From positions 1 to 64,000 of the forward strand of contig VSOB01000003.1 in assembly GCA_009774625.1 (NCBI GenBank): a stretch of DNA of 64,000 nucleotides, given 5' to 3'. Positions 23,659 through 32,329 of the stretch are shown here, piece after piece; the stretch's first letter is position 1; each line of letters begins with the position of its first letter. The DNA is from Lachnospiraceae bacterium. Its GTDB lineage: Bacteria; Bacillota; Clostridia; Lachnospirales; Lachnospiraceae. A program made the position numbers and the translations under genes. The notes under the pieces are model-generated. The model saw nothing but the letters and a program-made list of their open reading frames with translations, was not told the origin of the DNA and ran no database searches.

Positions 23659-25974
23659 ATGCCTATGGAACGTGAAATGAAGCAAGAGGTGATTCAGATG
23701 AATCTGGAGGAGACGCTTTCCGGTCTTGTCAGAGAAAAATTCGGGAAAACCATACGGGAAGCCGAGAATGAGGAACTATATGTTGCGCTGCTGCATCTTT
23801 GCAAAAATATATTGGGAACCACACCGGAAATTTCCGGAGAAAAGAAAGTGTATTATATTTCGGCGGAATTTCTGATCGGGAAGCTGCTGTCCAATAACCT
23901 GATCAATCTGAAGATTTATGACAATCTGGAGGAAATTCTGAAAGCAAACGGGAAAGAGCTGTCTCTGGTGGAAGAGGCCGAGCCGGAGCCGTCTCTTGGA
24001 AACGGCGGCCTGGGACGTCTGGCGGCGTGCTTTCTGGATTCCATTGCTTCGCTTGGGCTGCCGGGAGAGGGAATCGGCCTGAATTATCATTTCGGACTGT
24101 TCAAACAGGTATTCAGGGATAAGCTGCAGACAGCCGAGAAAAATGACTGGATGGAAACGGATTCCTGGCTGATCAAAACGGATACCAGATTTGAAGTGCA
24201 TTTCGGAGATCAGAAAGTTGTCTCCCGCCTGTATAACATCGACATTGCCGGTTATGAAAACGGCATCAATAAGCTGCGCCTGTTTGATCTGGAGTCTGTG
24301 GATGAAGGACTGGTGAAAAAGGGAATCAGCTTTGACAAAGAGGACATTGAAAAGAATCTGACCTTATTCCTGTATCCGGACGATTCCGATGAGGCAGGTA
24401 ATCTGCTCCGTATCTACCAGCAGTACTTTATGGTCAGCAATGCTGCACAGCTGATCCTGCAGGAAATGAAAGAGAATCAGTATGACCTGCGGAAAATGTA
24501 TGAACATGCGGTGATTCAGATCAATGATACCCATCCTACGATGATTATACCGGAGCTGATCCGTATCCTGGTAGAGGATAAGGCATTTACAATGGACGAG
24601 GCGATCTCGGTGGTCAGCAAGACCTGTGCCTATACCAATCATACCATATTAGCGGAAGCGTTGGAAAAATGGCCTCTTGCCTATCTGGAAAAAGTGGTTC
24701 CGCAGCTTGTGCCGGTGATTCTGGAACTGGATAAGCGGGTGGCTGCAAAGTATAAGGATAAAAAAGTACAGATTATTGACGAGGATAAAAAGGTGCATAT
24801 GGCTCATATTGACATCCACTATGGATTCAGTGTGAACGGCGTGGCCGCTATTCATACGGATATTCTGAAGAATACGGAATTGAAGGCTTTTTATGACATT
24901 TATCCGGAAAAATTCAACAATAAAACCAATGGCATCACCTTCCGCAGATGGCTGCTTTCCTGCAACAGAGAATTGACAGCATGGATCGACAGTCTGATTG
25001 GGAAAGCGTATAAAAAGGATGCAACAGAGCTGGAGAAGCTGCTGTCCTGGGCGGAGGACGAAGAAGTACTGGATCGTCTGGAGCAGGTGAAGCGGCAGAA
25101 GAAGGAAGCGCTGGCTGCCTGGGTGGAAGAAAAGGAAGGGATCAAGCTGAATCCGGATTCCATTTTTGACATCCAGATCAAACGGCTCCATGAATACAAG
25201 CGCCAGCAGATGAACGCACTGTATATCATTCATAAATATCTGGAAATCAAAAAGGGAAAGAAACCGACCACACCGCTGACTTTTATTTTCGGGGCCAAGG
25301 CGGCGCCGGCTTATGTGATCGCACAGGACATCATCCATCTTTTACTGGTTCTGCAGGACATTATTGATAACGATCCGGATGTCAGCCCATATATGAAGGT
25401 CGTGATGGTGGAAAATTATAATGTAAGCTACGCGGAAAAGCTGATCCCGGCCTGCGATATTTCCGAGCAGATTTCTCTTGCGTCCAAAGAGGCGTCCGGA
25501 ACAGGCAATATGAAGTTTATGCTGAACGGAGCCGTGACCCTGGGAACGGACGACGGCGCCAATGTGGAAATTCATGAGCTGGTGGGAGATGACAACATCT
25601 ATATTTTCGGCGAGGACTCGGATACGGTGATTGCGCATTATGAGAATGCGGATTATGTGCCGAAGGCGTTGTATGAGGAGAGCGTTGTGATTAAAGAGGC
25701 AGTGGACTTTATCGTCGGGAAACAGGCGCTTGCTTCCGGCCATAAGGAAAACCTGGAGCGTCTCTACAAAGAGCTGCTGAATAAAGACTGGTTTATGACA
25801 TTGCTGGATCTGGAAGATTACATCCGGGTAAAGGACAAAGCCTTTGCCGATTATGAGGATCGGGCAAAATGGAAACGGATGATGCTTGTGAATATTGCAA
25901 AAGCAGGATTTTTCTCTTCGGACAGAACGATTGCAGAATATAACAGAGATATCTGGAAACTGAACAGAATATAG
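23659..25974 (+). CDS. glgP: Glycogen/maltodextrin phosphorylase (GT35)
   Basis: 771 aa PLP enzyme releasing glucose 1-phosphate from the non-reducing ends of alpha-1,4-glucans. Diagnostic segments: SLGNGGLGRLAACFLDS near residue 115, the KRLHEYKRQQ segment near residue 512, and the PLP site EASGTGNMKFMLNG with Lys619. It is slightly shorter than the E. coli enzymes. The start follows AAAAGGAGGTAGCTTAT. Controlled by a promoter framed by two LacI-type operators and closed by a strong terminator at 26061, so monocistronic. It works with the malQ genes and importer in the same block; glycogen against imported maltodextrin as main substrate cannot be told. Confidence 0.95.
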   Translation: MPMEREMKQEVIQMNLEETLSGLVREKFGKTIREAENEELYVALLHLCKNILGTTPEISGEKKVYYISAEFLIGKLLSNNLINLKIYDNLEEILKANGKELSLVEEAEPEPSLGNGGLGRLAACFLDSIASLGLPGEGIGLNYHFGLFKQVFRDKLQTAEKNDWMETDSWLIKTDTRFEVHFGDQKVVSRLYNIDIAGYENGINKLRLFDLESVDEGLVKKGISFDKEDIEKNLTLFLYPDDSDEAGNLLRIYQQYFMVSNAAQLILQEMKENQYDLRKMYEHAVIQINDTHPTMIIPELIRILVEDKAFTMDEAISVVSKTCAYTNHTILAEALEKWPLAYLEKVVPQLVPVILELDKRVAAKYKDKKVQIIDEDKKVHMAHIDIHYGFSVNGVAAIHTDILKNTELKAFYDIYPEKFNNKTNGITFRRWLLSCNRELTAWIDSLIGKAYKKDATELEKLLSWAEDEEVLDRLEQVKRQKKEALAAWVEEKEGIKLNPDSIFDIQIKRLHEYKRQQMNALYIIHKYLEIKKGKKPTTPLTFIFGAKAAPAYVIAQDIIHLLLVLQDIIDNDPDVSPYMKVVMVENYNVSYAEKLIPACDISEQISLASKEASGTGNMKFMLNGAVTLGTDDGANVEIHELVGDDNIYIFGEDSDTVIAHYENADYVPKALYEESVVIKEAVDFIVGKQALASGHKENLERLYKELLNKDWFMTLLDLEDYIRVKDKAFADYEDRAKWKRMMLVNIAKAGFFSSDRTIAEYNRDIWKLNRI

Positions 25975-26060
25975 AAAATAATGGTAATAAAGAGGGGCGG
26001 CCGGATAATCTTAGGCAGCGGGAATTATAAGCAGTAAGTTAATTATAATTAAGTGATTTA

Positions 26061-26096
26061 AAATGTGATGGATATTAATATTCATCACATTTTTTT
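26061..26096 (+). terminator. Terminator of glgP
   Basis: Perfect arms AAATGTGATG (26061-26070) and CATCACATTT (26083-26092), inner ATATTAATAT also palindromic, followed by a T run to 26096. The 387-base gap from 25975 to 26361 holds this terminator, A+T-rich sequence with no credible gene, and then the importer promoter and operators. Confidence 0.9.
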
Positions 26097-26231
26097 GTTT
26101 TGCGGCTTATTTCAGCATGGACAGAGGTATTTTACAAAATCAGAGAGCTTTACAGGATTGGATAAACTGCATAATTTTGTAGAATTAAAATTGGTTGGTT
26201 TTTACAAGATTTCAAAAAAATCCAAAATCTA

Positions 26232-26263
26232 TTGCACAGTATTGAACAATATGCTACTATAAT
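26232..26263 (+). promoter_or_regulatory. Promoter region of the maltodextrin importer operon
   Basis: A perfect TATAAT at 26258-26263. The nearest -35-like hexamer, TTGCAC at 26232-26237, is 20 bases away, longer than ideal, which suits an activator- or anti-repressor-dependent promoter. TTGAAC at 26242 is too near. Confidence 0.55.
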
Positions 26264-26266
26264 AAT

Positions 26267-26300
26267 CGGTAACGTTACCGCGAACGTTACCGACAACGTT
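26267..26300. promoter_or_regulatory. Triple LacI-type operator array at the importer promoter
   Basis: A perfect 14-bp palindrome CGGTAACGTTACCG (26267-26280) followed by two more AACGTT cores. The three cores (26271, 26283, 26295) are exactly 12 bp apart. They begin just after the -10 and cover the expected first 30 transcribed bases. Confidence 0.75.
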
Positions 26301-26361
26301 TCCATATTTATTGTGGCTGTATTTGAAAAGCGATAAAAATTAAAAACAGGAGGGAAAAACT

Positions 26362-27714
26362 ATGAAAAGAAGCAACAAAGTAATTGCGGTAGTATCCGCT
26401 GCGATGATGGCAGCAGGATTGCTGGCAGGATGCGGTTCCGGAGATTCTGCAGGCGCAGGTTCGGGAGATGCGGCGGGCGGCGCTGCCGACGGTGCGGGAG
26501 GCGGAAGTGTTTACTATCTGAATTACAAGCCGGAAGTGGATGCGCAGTGGCAGGAACTGGCTGCCAAGTATACGGAAGAGACGGGCGTTCCTGTTACCGT
26601 CGTTACCGCAGCGTCCGGTACGTATGAGCAGACATTGACATCGGAGATTGCCAAGACAGAAGCGCCTACGCTGTTCCAGGTGGAGAATCAGTCCTGGCTG
26701 GATAACTGGGGACAGTACTGCTATGATCTGTCCGGCAGCTTTATTGCAGAGCACTCCACAGCCAATACACTTTCTATGGAAGGTGTGGAAGTGGCGGCAG
26801 TACCCTTTGCAATGGAGAGCTATGGCATTATTTACAATGTGGATTTGCTGAATGAATACTGCCAGTTGGAGAATGCAGTGATTTCCAGCGCAGCAGACAT
26901 TGTTGATTTTGATTCTCTCAAGGCAGTGGCAGACGATATTCAGGCAAGAAAAGACGAGCTGGGCGTGGAAGGCGCATTTACATCTGCAGGCCTGGACGGT
27001 TCTTCCAACTGGAGATTTACCACTCACCTTGCCAATGTGCCGATTTACTGGGAATATACCAAGAAGGGGATTACCACAGCCACATCTCTGGATGGCACAT
27101 ATGTAGCCAACTACAAGAATCTGATTGATCTGTACTTTACAGACGCTACCTGCGATCCGGCCCTGTTAAGCGGCAAGACCGGTGACGATGCACTGGCTGA
27201 GTTCTGTGACGGTATGGCAGTATTTTATCAGAACGGTACATGGGCATGGACGGCAGATAATGAAATGTCCGGGATGAATATTGCGTTCCTGCCGCTGTAT
27301 ACCGGCGTTCCGGAAGAAAAGGACAGCATTGGTGTCTGCACAGGTACCGGTAACTTCTGGTGTGTCAATAAGAACTCCACAGAAGAGGATATTCAGGCAA
27401 CTTTGGATTTCCTGGAGTGGGTCATCTCTTCTGAAGCAGGTATCGAGACATTGTCCGGCGCTATGGCGTTCAACTGCCCGTTTGACACATTTGCAGACGT
27501 GGTACTGGAGAACCCGCTGTTCACAAGTGCAAATGAGTATGAAGCGGCAGGAAAGACAGCAATTTCCTGGATCGGTACAGAAAGCCTTCCCACAGAGAAC
27601 TGGAAATCCAATCTTTCTTCCGCATTGATCGAGTATTCTCAGGGGACTGGCGACTGGTCCAATGTGGAAAAAGTATTTACCGAAGATTTCGCTACGGAAT
27701 GGGAAAACCGGTAA
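26362..27714 (+). CDS. Maltodextrin-type ABC importer, substrate-binding lipoprotein
   Basis: 450 aa family 1 solute-binding protein. Signal peptide MKRSNKVIAVVSAAMMAAG with lipobox LLAGC (Cys25), then a Gly/Ser/Ala/Asp linker that lifts the receptor off the membrane. The mature domain has the fold pattern of sugar receptors (YKPEVDAQWQELAAKYTEETGVPV, EVAAVPFAMESYGIIYN). Start follows ACAGGAGGGAAAAACT. First gene of the malEFG-type operon under the triple operator. Adjacent glgP and malQ genes point to maltose/maltodextrins as substrate (inference). Confidence 0.9.
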   Translation: MKRSNKVIAVVSAAMMAAGLLAGCGSGDSAGAGSGDAAGGAADGAGGGSVYYLNYKPEVDAQWQELAAKYTEETGVPVTVVTAASGTYEQTLTSEIAKTEAPTLFQVENQSWLDNWGQYCYDLSGSFIAEHSTANTLSMEGVEVAAVPFAMESYGIIYNVDLLNEYCQLENAVISSAADIVDFDSLKAVADDIQARKDELGVEGAFTSAGLDGSSNWRFTTHLANVPIYWEYTKKGITTATSLDGTYVANYKNLIDLYFTDATCDPALLSGKTGDDALAEFCDGMAVFYQNGTWAWTADNEMSGMNIAFLPLYTGVPEEKDSIGVCTGTGNFWCVNKNSTEEDIQATLDFLEWVISSEAGIETLSGAMAFNCPFDTFADVVLENPLFTSANEYEAAGKTAISWIGTESLPTENWKSNLSSALIEYSQGTGDWSNVEKVFTEDFATEWENR

Positions 27715-27758
27715 TGGGTAACAGTTTTTCAAAAGCGATTTTGGAGTGATAAAATGGG

Positions 27759-27786
27759 CGGGATAGGCCGGCAGCGGCCTGTCCCG
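27759..27786 (+). other. Strong intercistronic hairpin between binding protein and first permease
   Basis: Arms CGGGATAGGCCG (27759-27770) and CGGCCTGTCCCG (27775-27786) pair over 12 positions with one T/G wobble around a 4-base loop. No U-tract. In E. coli, REP hairpins between malE and malF stabilise malE mRNA and raise binding protein over permease; the same effect is likely here. Confidence 0.75.
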
Positions 27787-27809
27787 TCTGGCAAAGAGGA
27801 GAGTGTTTC

Positions 27810-28652
27810 ATGGAAAAAGCGTTAAAAAAATATTTTCCGGTGTTTGTTCTGCCTACGGCGGCAGCCTTTGTCATCGGATTTATCGTACCTTTTATCATGG
27901 CAGTTTATCTGAGTTTCTGCTCTTTTACAACGGTCAGCGACGCTACTTTTGTTGGAATCAAAAACTATATCGAAGCCTTTAAAGATACCACATTTCTTCA
28001 TTCGGTATTGTTTTCCGCACTGTTTACCATTGTTACGGTCATTCTGATCAATGTACTGGCTTTTACAGTGGCAATGTGTCTGACAAAAAAGATAAAAGGC
28101 ACCAATATTTTCAGAACTATATTCTTTATGCCAAACCTGATCGGCGGTATTGTTCTGGGTTATGTATGGCAGCTTCTGTTCAACGGTTTGCTTTCTTACA
28201 TTAACCGTACATTAACATTCAGTTCCGTGTATGGGTTCTGGGGATTGGTGATTCTGCTGAGTTGGCAGCAGATCGGTTACATGATGATCATTTACATTGC
28301 AGGCATTCAGAACATTGCCGGTGATATGCTGGAGGCAGCGGAAGTTGACGGCGCTACCGGAAGTCAGCGTCTGTTCAAGATTATCATTCCGTCGGTCAGC
28401 CCGTCCATCGTAATCTGTACCTTTTTATCCCTGACAAACGGTTTCAAACTGTTTGACCAAAACCTTGCCCTGACGGCAGGCGAACCGTCCCGCTCCACAG
28501 AAATGGTGGCTCTGAATATTTATAATACATTTTATGGCAGTACAGCCGCATACAGAGGTGTGGGTCAGGCCAAAGCCGTGATCTTTGCCATTGCGCTGGC
28601 AGCCATTGGTGTGATTCAGATGCGTCTGACGGCAGGAAAGGGGGATAAGTAG
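27810..28652 (+). CDS. Maltodextrin-type ABC importer permease, MalF-like
   Basis: 280 aa with six membrane segments. The conserved cytoplasmic EAA loop is seen as LEAAEVDGATGSQRLFKIIIPS. The large periplasmic insertion of enterobacterial MalF is absent, normal for Gram-positive homologues. Start ATG follows AGAGGAGAGTGTTTC, just after the intercistronic hairpin. The stop is one base before the native-looking malG start at 28654. No ATPase is encoded in the operon; a shared MsmX-type ATPase elsewhere would be expected. Confidence 0.92.
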   Translation: MEKALKKYFPVFVLPTAAAFVIGFIVPFIMAVYLSFCSFTTVSDATFVGIKNYIEAFKDTTFLHSVLFSALFTIVTVILINVLAFTVAMCLTKKIKGTNIFRTIFFMPNLIGGIVLGYVWQLLFNGLLSYINRTLTFSSVYGFWGLVILLSWQQIGYMMIIYIAGIQNIAGDMLEAAEVDGATGSQRLFKIIIPSVSPSIVICTFLSLTNGFKLFDQNLALTAGEPSRSTEMVALNIYNTFYGSTAAYRGVGQAKAVIFAIALAAIGVIQMRLTAGKGDK

Positions 28653-28662
28653 GATGAGAAGT

Positions 28663-28677
28663 AAGAAAGAAAGAAAG
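28663..28677 (+). repeat. AAGA tetranucleotide run at the 5' end of malG
   Basis: Fifteen bases, AAGAAAGAAAGAAAG, directly after ATGAGAAGT. Loss of one 4-base unit (or gain of two) would put the ATG at 28654 in frame with the permease. In the present sequence that ATG reads only nine codons to a TAA. Confidence 0.8.
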
Positions 28678-28708
28678 CTATAAAAATATTTTAACAGTAA
28701 TATTCAGC

Positions 28709-29497
28709 GTGATTTCCCTGGCATATGTGTTTCCCGTTGTGCTGGTTCTGATCAATTCCTTTAAGAAAAAGACGAGTATCAATCTGAATCCCTTTGCATT
28801 TCCCAACAGCAAATCTTTTGTGGGATTTGACAACTATGTCAATGGTATCAGGAAAATAGAATTTTTCAAATATTTCGGCTATAGCTTATTTATCACCGCG
28901 GCTTCCGTTCTGGCGATTCTGATCCTCTGCTCCATGTGCGGATGGTATGTGACCCGCGTGCAGAATCCGGTTACGAAAGCGCTGAAATTCGGGTTTATTT
29001 TCTCTATGGTGGTACCCTTTCAGATGCTGATGTTTACGCTGGCCAAAACAGCGGATACACTGCGGCTGAATACGCCGGTGGGCATCGTTGTGGTATATCT
29101 GGGCTTTGGCGCCGGTATGGCGGTGTTTATGTTTTCCAATTTTGCCCAGAGTATGCCTCTGGAGATCGAAGAGGCGGCCAGCATCGATGGGTGCAATCCG
29201 CTGCAGATGTATTTTAAGGTGATTTTCCCGATTATGAAACCGACCTTTGTTTCAGTGGGCATTCTGGAAATCATGTGGGTATGGAATGACTACCTGCTTC
29301 CGTATCTGGTACTGGATATCAAAAAGTACAAGACGATTCCGATCGTGATTCAGTACCTGAAAGGCGGATTTGGTTCTGTGGATATGGGAACCATTATGGC
29401 CTGCATCGTGCTTGCGATTCTTCCTGTTATTATTTTCTATATCATATGCCAGAGATATATTATCGAAGGTGTGGTTGCCGGTGCAGTAAAGGGTTGA
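28709..29497 (+). CDS. Maltodextrin-type ABC importer permease, MalG-like, 5' end out of frame
   Basis: 262 aa readable from a GTG at 28709, with five full membrane segments and the EAA loop IEEAASIDGCNPLQMYFKVIFPI. The frame is open back to 28658 without any usable start codon, and that upstream piece (ESYKNILTVIFSV) is the missing N-terminus and first half of TM1. The natural start, ATG 28654 (9 bases after GGGGG, one base after the malF stop), lies in another frame because of the AAGA run at 28663-28677. GTG 28709 has no ribosome binding site and would cut TM1. So either malG is switched off in this sequence by slippage, or the assembly has a 4-base error, or ribosomes shift frame. Confidence 0.85.
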   Translation: MISLAYVFPVVLVLINSFKKKTSINLNPFAFPNSKSFVGFDNYVNGIRKIEFFKYFGYSLFITAASVLAILILCSMCGWYVTRVQNPVTKALKFGFIFSMVVPFQMLMFTLAKTADTLRLNTPVGIVVVYLGFGAGMAVFMFSNFAQSMPLEIEEAASIDGCNPLQMYFKVIFPIMKPTFVSVGILEIMWVWNDYLLPYLVLDIKKYKTIPIVIQYLKGGFGSVDMGTIMACIVLAILPVIIFYIICQRYIIEGVVAGAVKG

Positions 29498-29564
29498 TTA
29501 CAGGGTAGACAGGAATGGATATTGCCTGTATGATAAAATTATAAAAATCGGGACAGATTTATAT

Positions 29565-29614
29565 GGCAGCCCTGGTCCGGCGCGGGGAATATACTGCGGC
29601 GGGCCGGGGCTGCC
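29565..29614 (+). other. Long intercistronic hairpin between malG and malQ1
   Basis: Nineteen-base arms (29565-29583 and 29596-29614) pair with two G-U wobbles and one mismatch, 12-base loop. No U-tract follows (A-rich instead). Very stable by eye; a processing or stabilising element rather than a terminator, though partial attenuation is possible. Confidence 0.7.
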
Positions 29615-29657
29615 AAAGCAGAAAAAATAAATAAAAAAACAGAGAAGGGGCAGGGGA

Positions 29658-31139
29658 ATGATGAAACGACAATGTGGTATGCTGCTTCCCGTCTCCAGTC
29701 TGCCTTCCCCCTATGGCATCGGGGCATTTTCCAGAGAGGCGTATGACTTTGTGGATATGCTGCATGAAGCAGGGCAGAGTCTGTGGCAGATTTTGCCGCT
29801 TGGCCCTACGGGATACGGAGACTCTCCGTACCAGTCTTTTTCCACCTTTGCAGGGAATCCATATTTTATCGATTTGCGGCAGTTGGTGAAAGAAGGGCTG
29901 TTGACAGAGGCGGAATGCGACAGTTATGACTGGGGAGAAGAGGAAGAGACAGTTTCCTACGAAAAAATCTATCAGGGAAGATTTGAAATTTTAAAAAAGG
30001 CTTACAGGCGGTACACCGATCGGGATGCGCTTGTGACATTTTATGAGAAAAACAGCTTCTGGCTGAAGGAGTATGCACTGTATATGGCAGTTAAGGACAG
30101 TATGGGCGGACTGTGCTGGACGGATTGGGAAGAGGGTTTGCGCCTGAGAGAGGAAGAGACGCTTGCGGCATACGAAAAAAAGCTGGAGGAAGAGATCCGC
30201 TTTTATGTATTTATCCAGTATATGTTCCGCAGACAGTGGATGGCGCTGAAAGCCTATGCCAATGAAAAAGGCATCCGGATCATCGGGGATATTCCCATTT
30301 ATGTTTCCTTTGACAGTGTGGATGTATGGGCCAATCCGGAGCTGTTCCAACTGGATGAGAACCGGACACCCACGGCGGTTTCCGGCTGTCCGCCGGATGC
30401 GTTTTCGGCAGACGGACAGCTCTGGGGCAATCCTCTGTATGACTGGGAGTATCACAAAAAGACAGGATACCGCTGGTGGATTGACAGACTGAAAGCACAG
30501 TTTGAGCTGTTTGACATTGTGCGTATCGACCACTTCCGCGGCTTTGACGCTTATTATTCCATTCCCTATGGCGATACAACCGCCGTAAACGGCCATTGGG
30601 AGAGAGGCGTCGGGATCGATCTGTTTGTACAGATTAAAAAAGAGCTGGGGGAGATGCCGATAATCGCAGAGGATCTGGGTTATGTGACAGATACGGTGAA
30701 GAAACTGCTGGAGGATACCGGTTATCCGGGTATGAAGGTTCTGCAGTTTGCCTTTGATTCCAGAGAGGCAGGCTGTTATATGCCCTACAAATATCCTACC
30801 AACTCTGTGGTTTACACAGGTACTCACGACAATGATACGATCGTGGGCTGGTATCAGAACATCCGGGAAGAGGACCGGAAAATAGCGCAGGCTTATCTGA
30901 ACAACGCAGATGCGCCAAAAGAAAAGATACCGTGGGACTATATCTGTTGTGCTTTGTCCTGCGTGGCGGATACCTGTATCATTCCGGTGCAGGATTATCT
31001 GGGCCTGGGCAGCGGCGCACGGATCAATACGCCTTCGGTAGCATCAGGAAACTGGAAATGGAGAATGAAGCAGGATGCTTTTTCGGGAGAGCTTTGTGAG
31101 CGGATCCGTTTTCTGGCTGAAATCTATGGAAGATGTTGA
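29658..31139 (+). CDS. malQ: 4-alpha-glucanotransferase 1 (GH77)
   Basis: 493 aa amylomaltase that disproportionates maltodextrins and releases glucose. GH77 hallmarks: SLPSPYGIGAFS at the N-terminus, GDIPIYVSFDSVDVWAN, RIDHFRGFDAYY (nucleophile Asp region), IAEDLGYVTDTV (acid/base Glu) and YTGTHDNDTI. Start ATG 29658 follows AAGGGGCAGGGGA (a second ATG is next to it). Follows malG in the same direction across a hairpin. Its paralogue lies at 32330, on the other side of a LacI gene. Confidence 0.94.
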   Translation: MMKRQCGMLLPVSSLPSPYGIGAFSREAYDFVDMLHEAGQSLWQILPLGPTGYGDSPYQSFSTFAGNPYFIDLRQLVKEGLLTEAECDSYDWGEEEETVSYEKIYQGRFEILKKAYRRYTDRDALVTFYEKNSFWLKEYALYMAVKDSMGGLCWTDWEEGLRLREEETLAAYEKKLEEEIRFYVFIQYMFRRQWMALKAYANEKGIRIIGDIPIYVSFDSVDVWANPELFQLDENRTPTAVSGCPPDAFSADGQLWGNPLYDWEYHKKTGYRWWIDRLKAQFELFDIVRIDHFRGFDAYYSIPYGDTTAVNGHWERGVGIDLFVQIKKELGEMPIIAEDLGYVTDTVKKLLEDTGYPGMKVLQFAFDSREAGCYMPYKYPTNSVVYTGTHDNDTIVGWYQNIREEDRKIAQAYLNNADAPKEKIPWDYICCALSCVADTCIIPVQDYLGLGSGARINTPSVASGNWKWRMKQDAFSGELCERIRFLAEIYGRC

Positions 31140-31163
31140 CTTTTAGGGAAAAAAGTTTATAAT
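31136..31163 (+). promoter_or_regulatory. Sigma-A promoter of LacI regulator 2
   Basis: TTGACT (31136-31141), 16-base spacer, perfect TATAAT (31158-31163). The -35 overlaps the malQ1 stop codon. This gives the lacI2-malQ2 pair its own transcript. Confidence 0.85.
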
Positions 31164-31174
31164 GAATTATGAAT

Positions 31175-31201
31175 CGAACAAATGTGTGCATTTGCGGTTC
31201 G
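31175..31201. promoter_or_regulatory. Dyad symmetry just downstream of the lacI2 promoter
   Basis: Nested inverted repeats CGAAC/GTTCG outside and CAAATG/CATTTG inside, centred near 31187, about 15 bases after the expected transcription start. Could be an autoregulatory operator or a leader hairpin; it lacks the AACGTT core of the other operators. Confidence 0.45.
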
Positions 31202-31238
31202 GGAGAAAAGCAGTTGAGATTTTGGAAGGACATCAGGT

Positions 31239-32270
31239 ATGGATAGTGTAACCATAAAGGACATAGCAAAAAAGTGTGGTGTCAGTGTCAGTACTGTATC
31301 AAGGGCAATCAATGATTATCCGGGAGTAAGCCAGAGCACGAAAAATATGATTATGGAAGCGGTTCGTGAAAATCAGTTCATTCCCAATAACAGTGCGAGA
31401 AATCTCAAACGTCTGGAGAGCAATTCGATTGTCGTCCTGGTAAAGGGAATCGACAATCCTTTTTTCCAGCCCATGATCGGCATTCTGGAAAAGATTATCC
31501 GGCAGCATAAATATGCGTTTATTCTGCAAAGTGTGAATGATGACGAAGATGAGCTTGAGGTGGCGCTGGAACTCATATTGGAAAAAAAACCCAAAGGGAT
31601 CATTTTCCTGGGCGGGTACTTTTATCATTCGGAGGAGAAGCTGAAGCAGCTTAATATTCCGTGTGTGATTGCCGCAGTAGGCGGCATGGACCATAAAAAC
31701 AGTATAGTTTTTTCATCGGTTCATGTGGACGATGTAAAAGAAAGTTATAGAATCGTAGACTATTTGTGCAAGGCAGGGCATCGGCGCATCGCTATATTTG
31801 CTGCATCCAGAGAGGACCGCAGCATCGGTGCGCTGCGCCTTGCAGGCTATAAAGCGGCATTGTCTGATAACGGACTGCCGGTTTCGGAGGAGCTGGTCTG
31901 TTATGCCGGACCGGAGGAAGATGCATATTCACTGGAGCGGGGATACCGGGGCGCCAGAGAGCTTCTGGAAAACGGAACGGAGTGTACAGCGATTTATGCC
32001 ATATCCGATACGGTTGCCATCGGCATATGCAGAGCATTGAAAGAGGCAGGGAAAAAAGTTCCGGAGGATTATTCTGTTGTTGGGTTTGACGGACTGGAAA
32101 TTGCTTCTTATTATATTCCTACGATTACGACAATCAGGCAGCCGGTGGAAGAGATGGCAGAGAATGTGGCCGGCATCCTGTTTGATACAATAGAGAATGA
32201 TGCACCGATACAGCATCGTATTTTTGAGGGCGAGCTGCTTCTCAGGGAGTCATCGGGAAGCATATCATAA
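31239..32270 (+). CDS. LacI/GalR-family transcriptional regulator 2
   Basis: 343 aa. Helix-turn-helix IKDIAKKCGVSVSTVSRAIN, hinge NNSARNLKRLES, sensor domain with GYKAALSDNGLPV and YSVVGFDGLEIASYYIPTITTIRQP as in GalR/MalR members. Located between the two malQ genes, so a good candidate for the maltodextrin regulator that binds AACGTT-centred sites at 26.27 kb. Start ATG follows GAAGGACATCAGGT. Which of the two LacI proteins recognises which operator cannot be settled by reading. Confidence 0.92.
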   Translation: MDSVTIKDIAKKCGVSVSTVSRAINDYPGVSQSTKNMIMEAVRENQFIPNNSARNLKRLESNSIVVLVKGIDNPFFQPMIGILEKIIRQHKYAFILQSVNDDEDELEVALELILEKKPKGIIFLGGYFYHSEEKLKQLNIPCVIAAVGGMDHKNSIVFSSVHVDDVKESYRIVDYLCKAGHRRIAIFAASREDRSIGALRLAGYKAALSDNGLPVSEELVCYAGPEEDAYSLERGYRGARELLENGTECTAIYAISDTVAIGICRALKEAGKKVPEDYSVVGFDGLEIASYYIPTITTIRQPVEEMAENVAGILFDTIENDAPIQHRIFEGELLLRESSGSIS

Positions 32271-32278
32271 CAGATTTT

Positions 32279-32309
32279 CCCGCAGATTGGCGGCACTTGC
32301 CGGTGCGGG
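32279..32309 (+). other. Intercistronic hairpin between lacI2 and malQ2
   Basis: Arms CCCGCA (32279-32284) and TGCGGG (32304-32309) with inner GGC/GCC pairing. No U-tract. Third such hairpin within the maltodextrin block. Confidence 0.5.
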
Positions 32310-32329
32310 AGGGTGAAAGGGGATAGACC

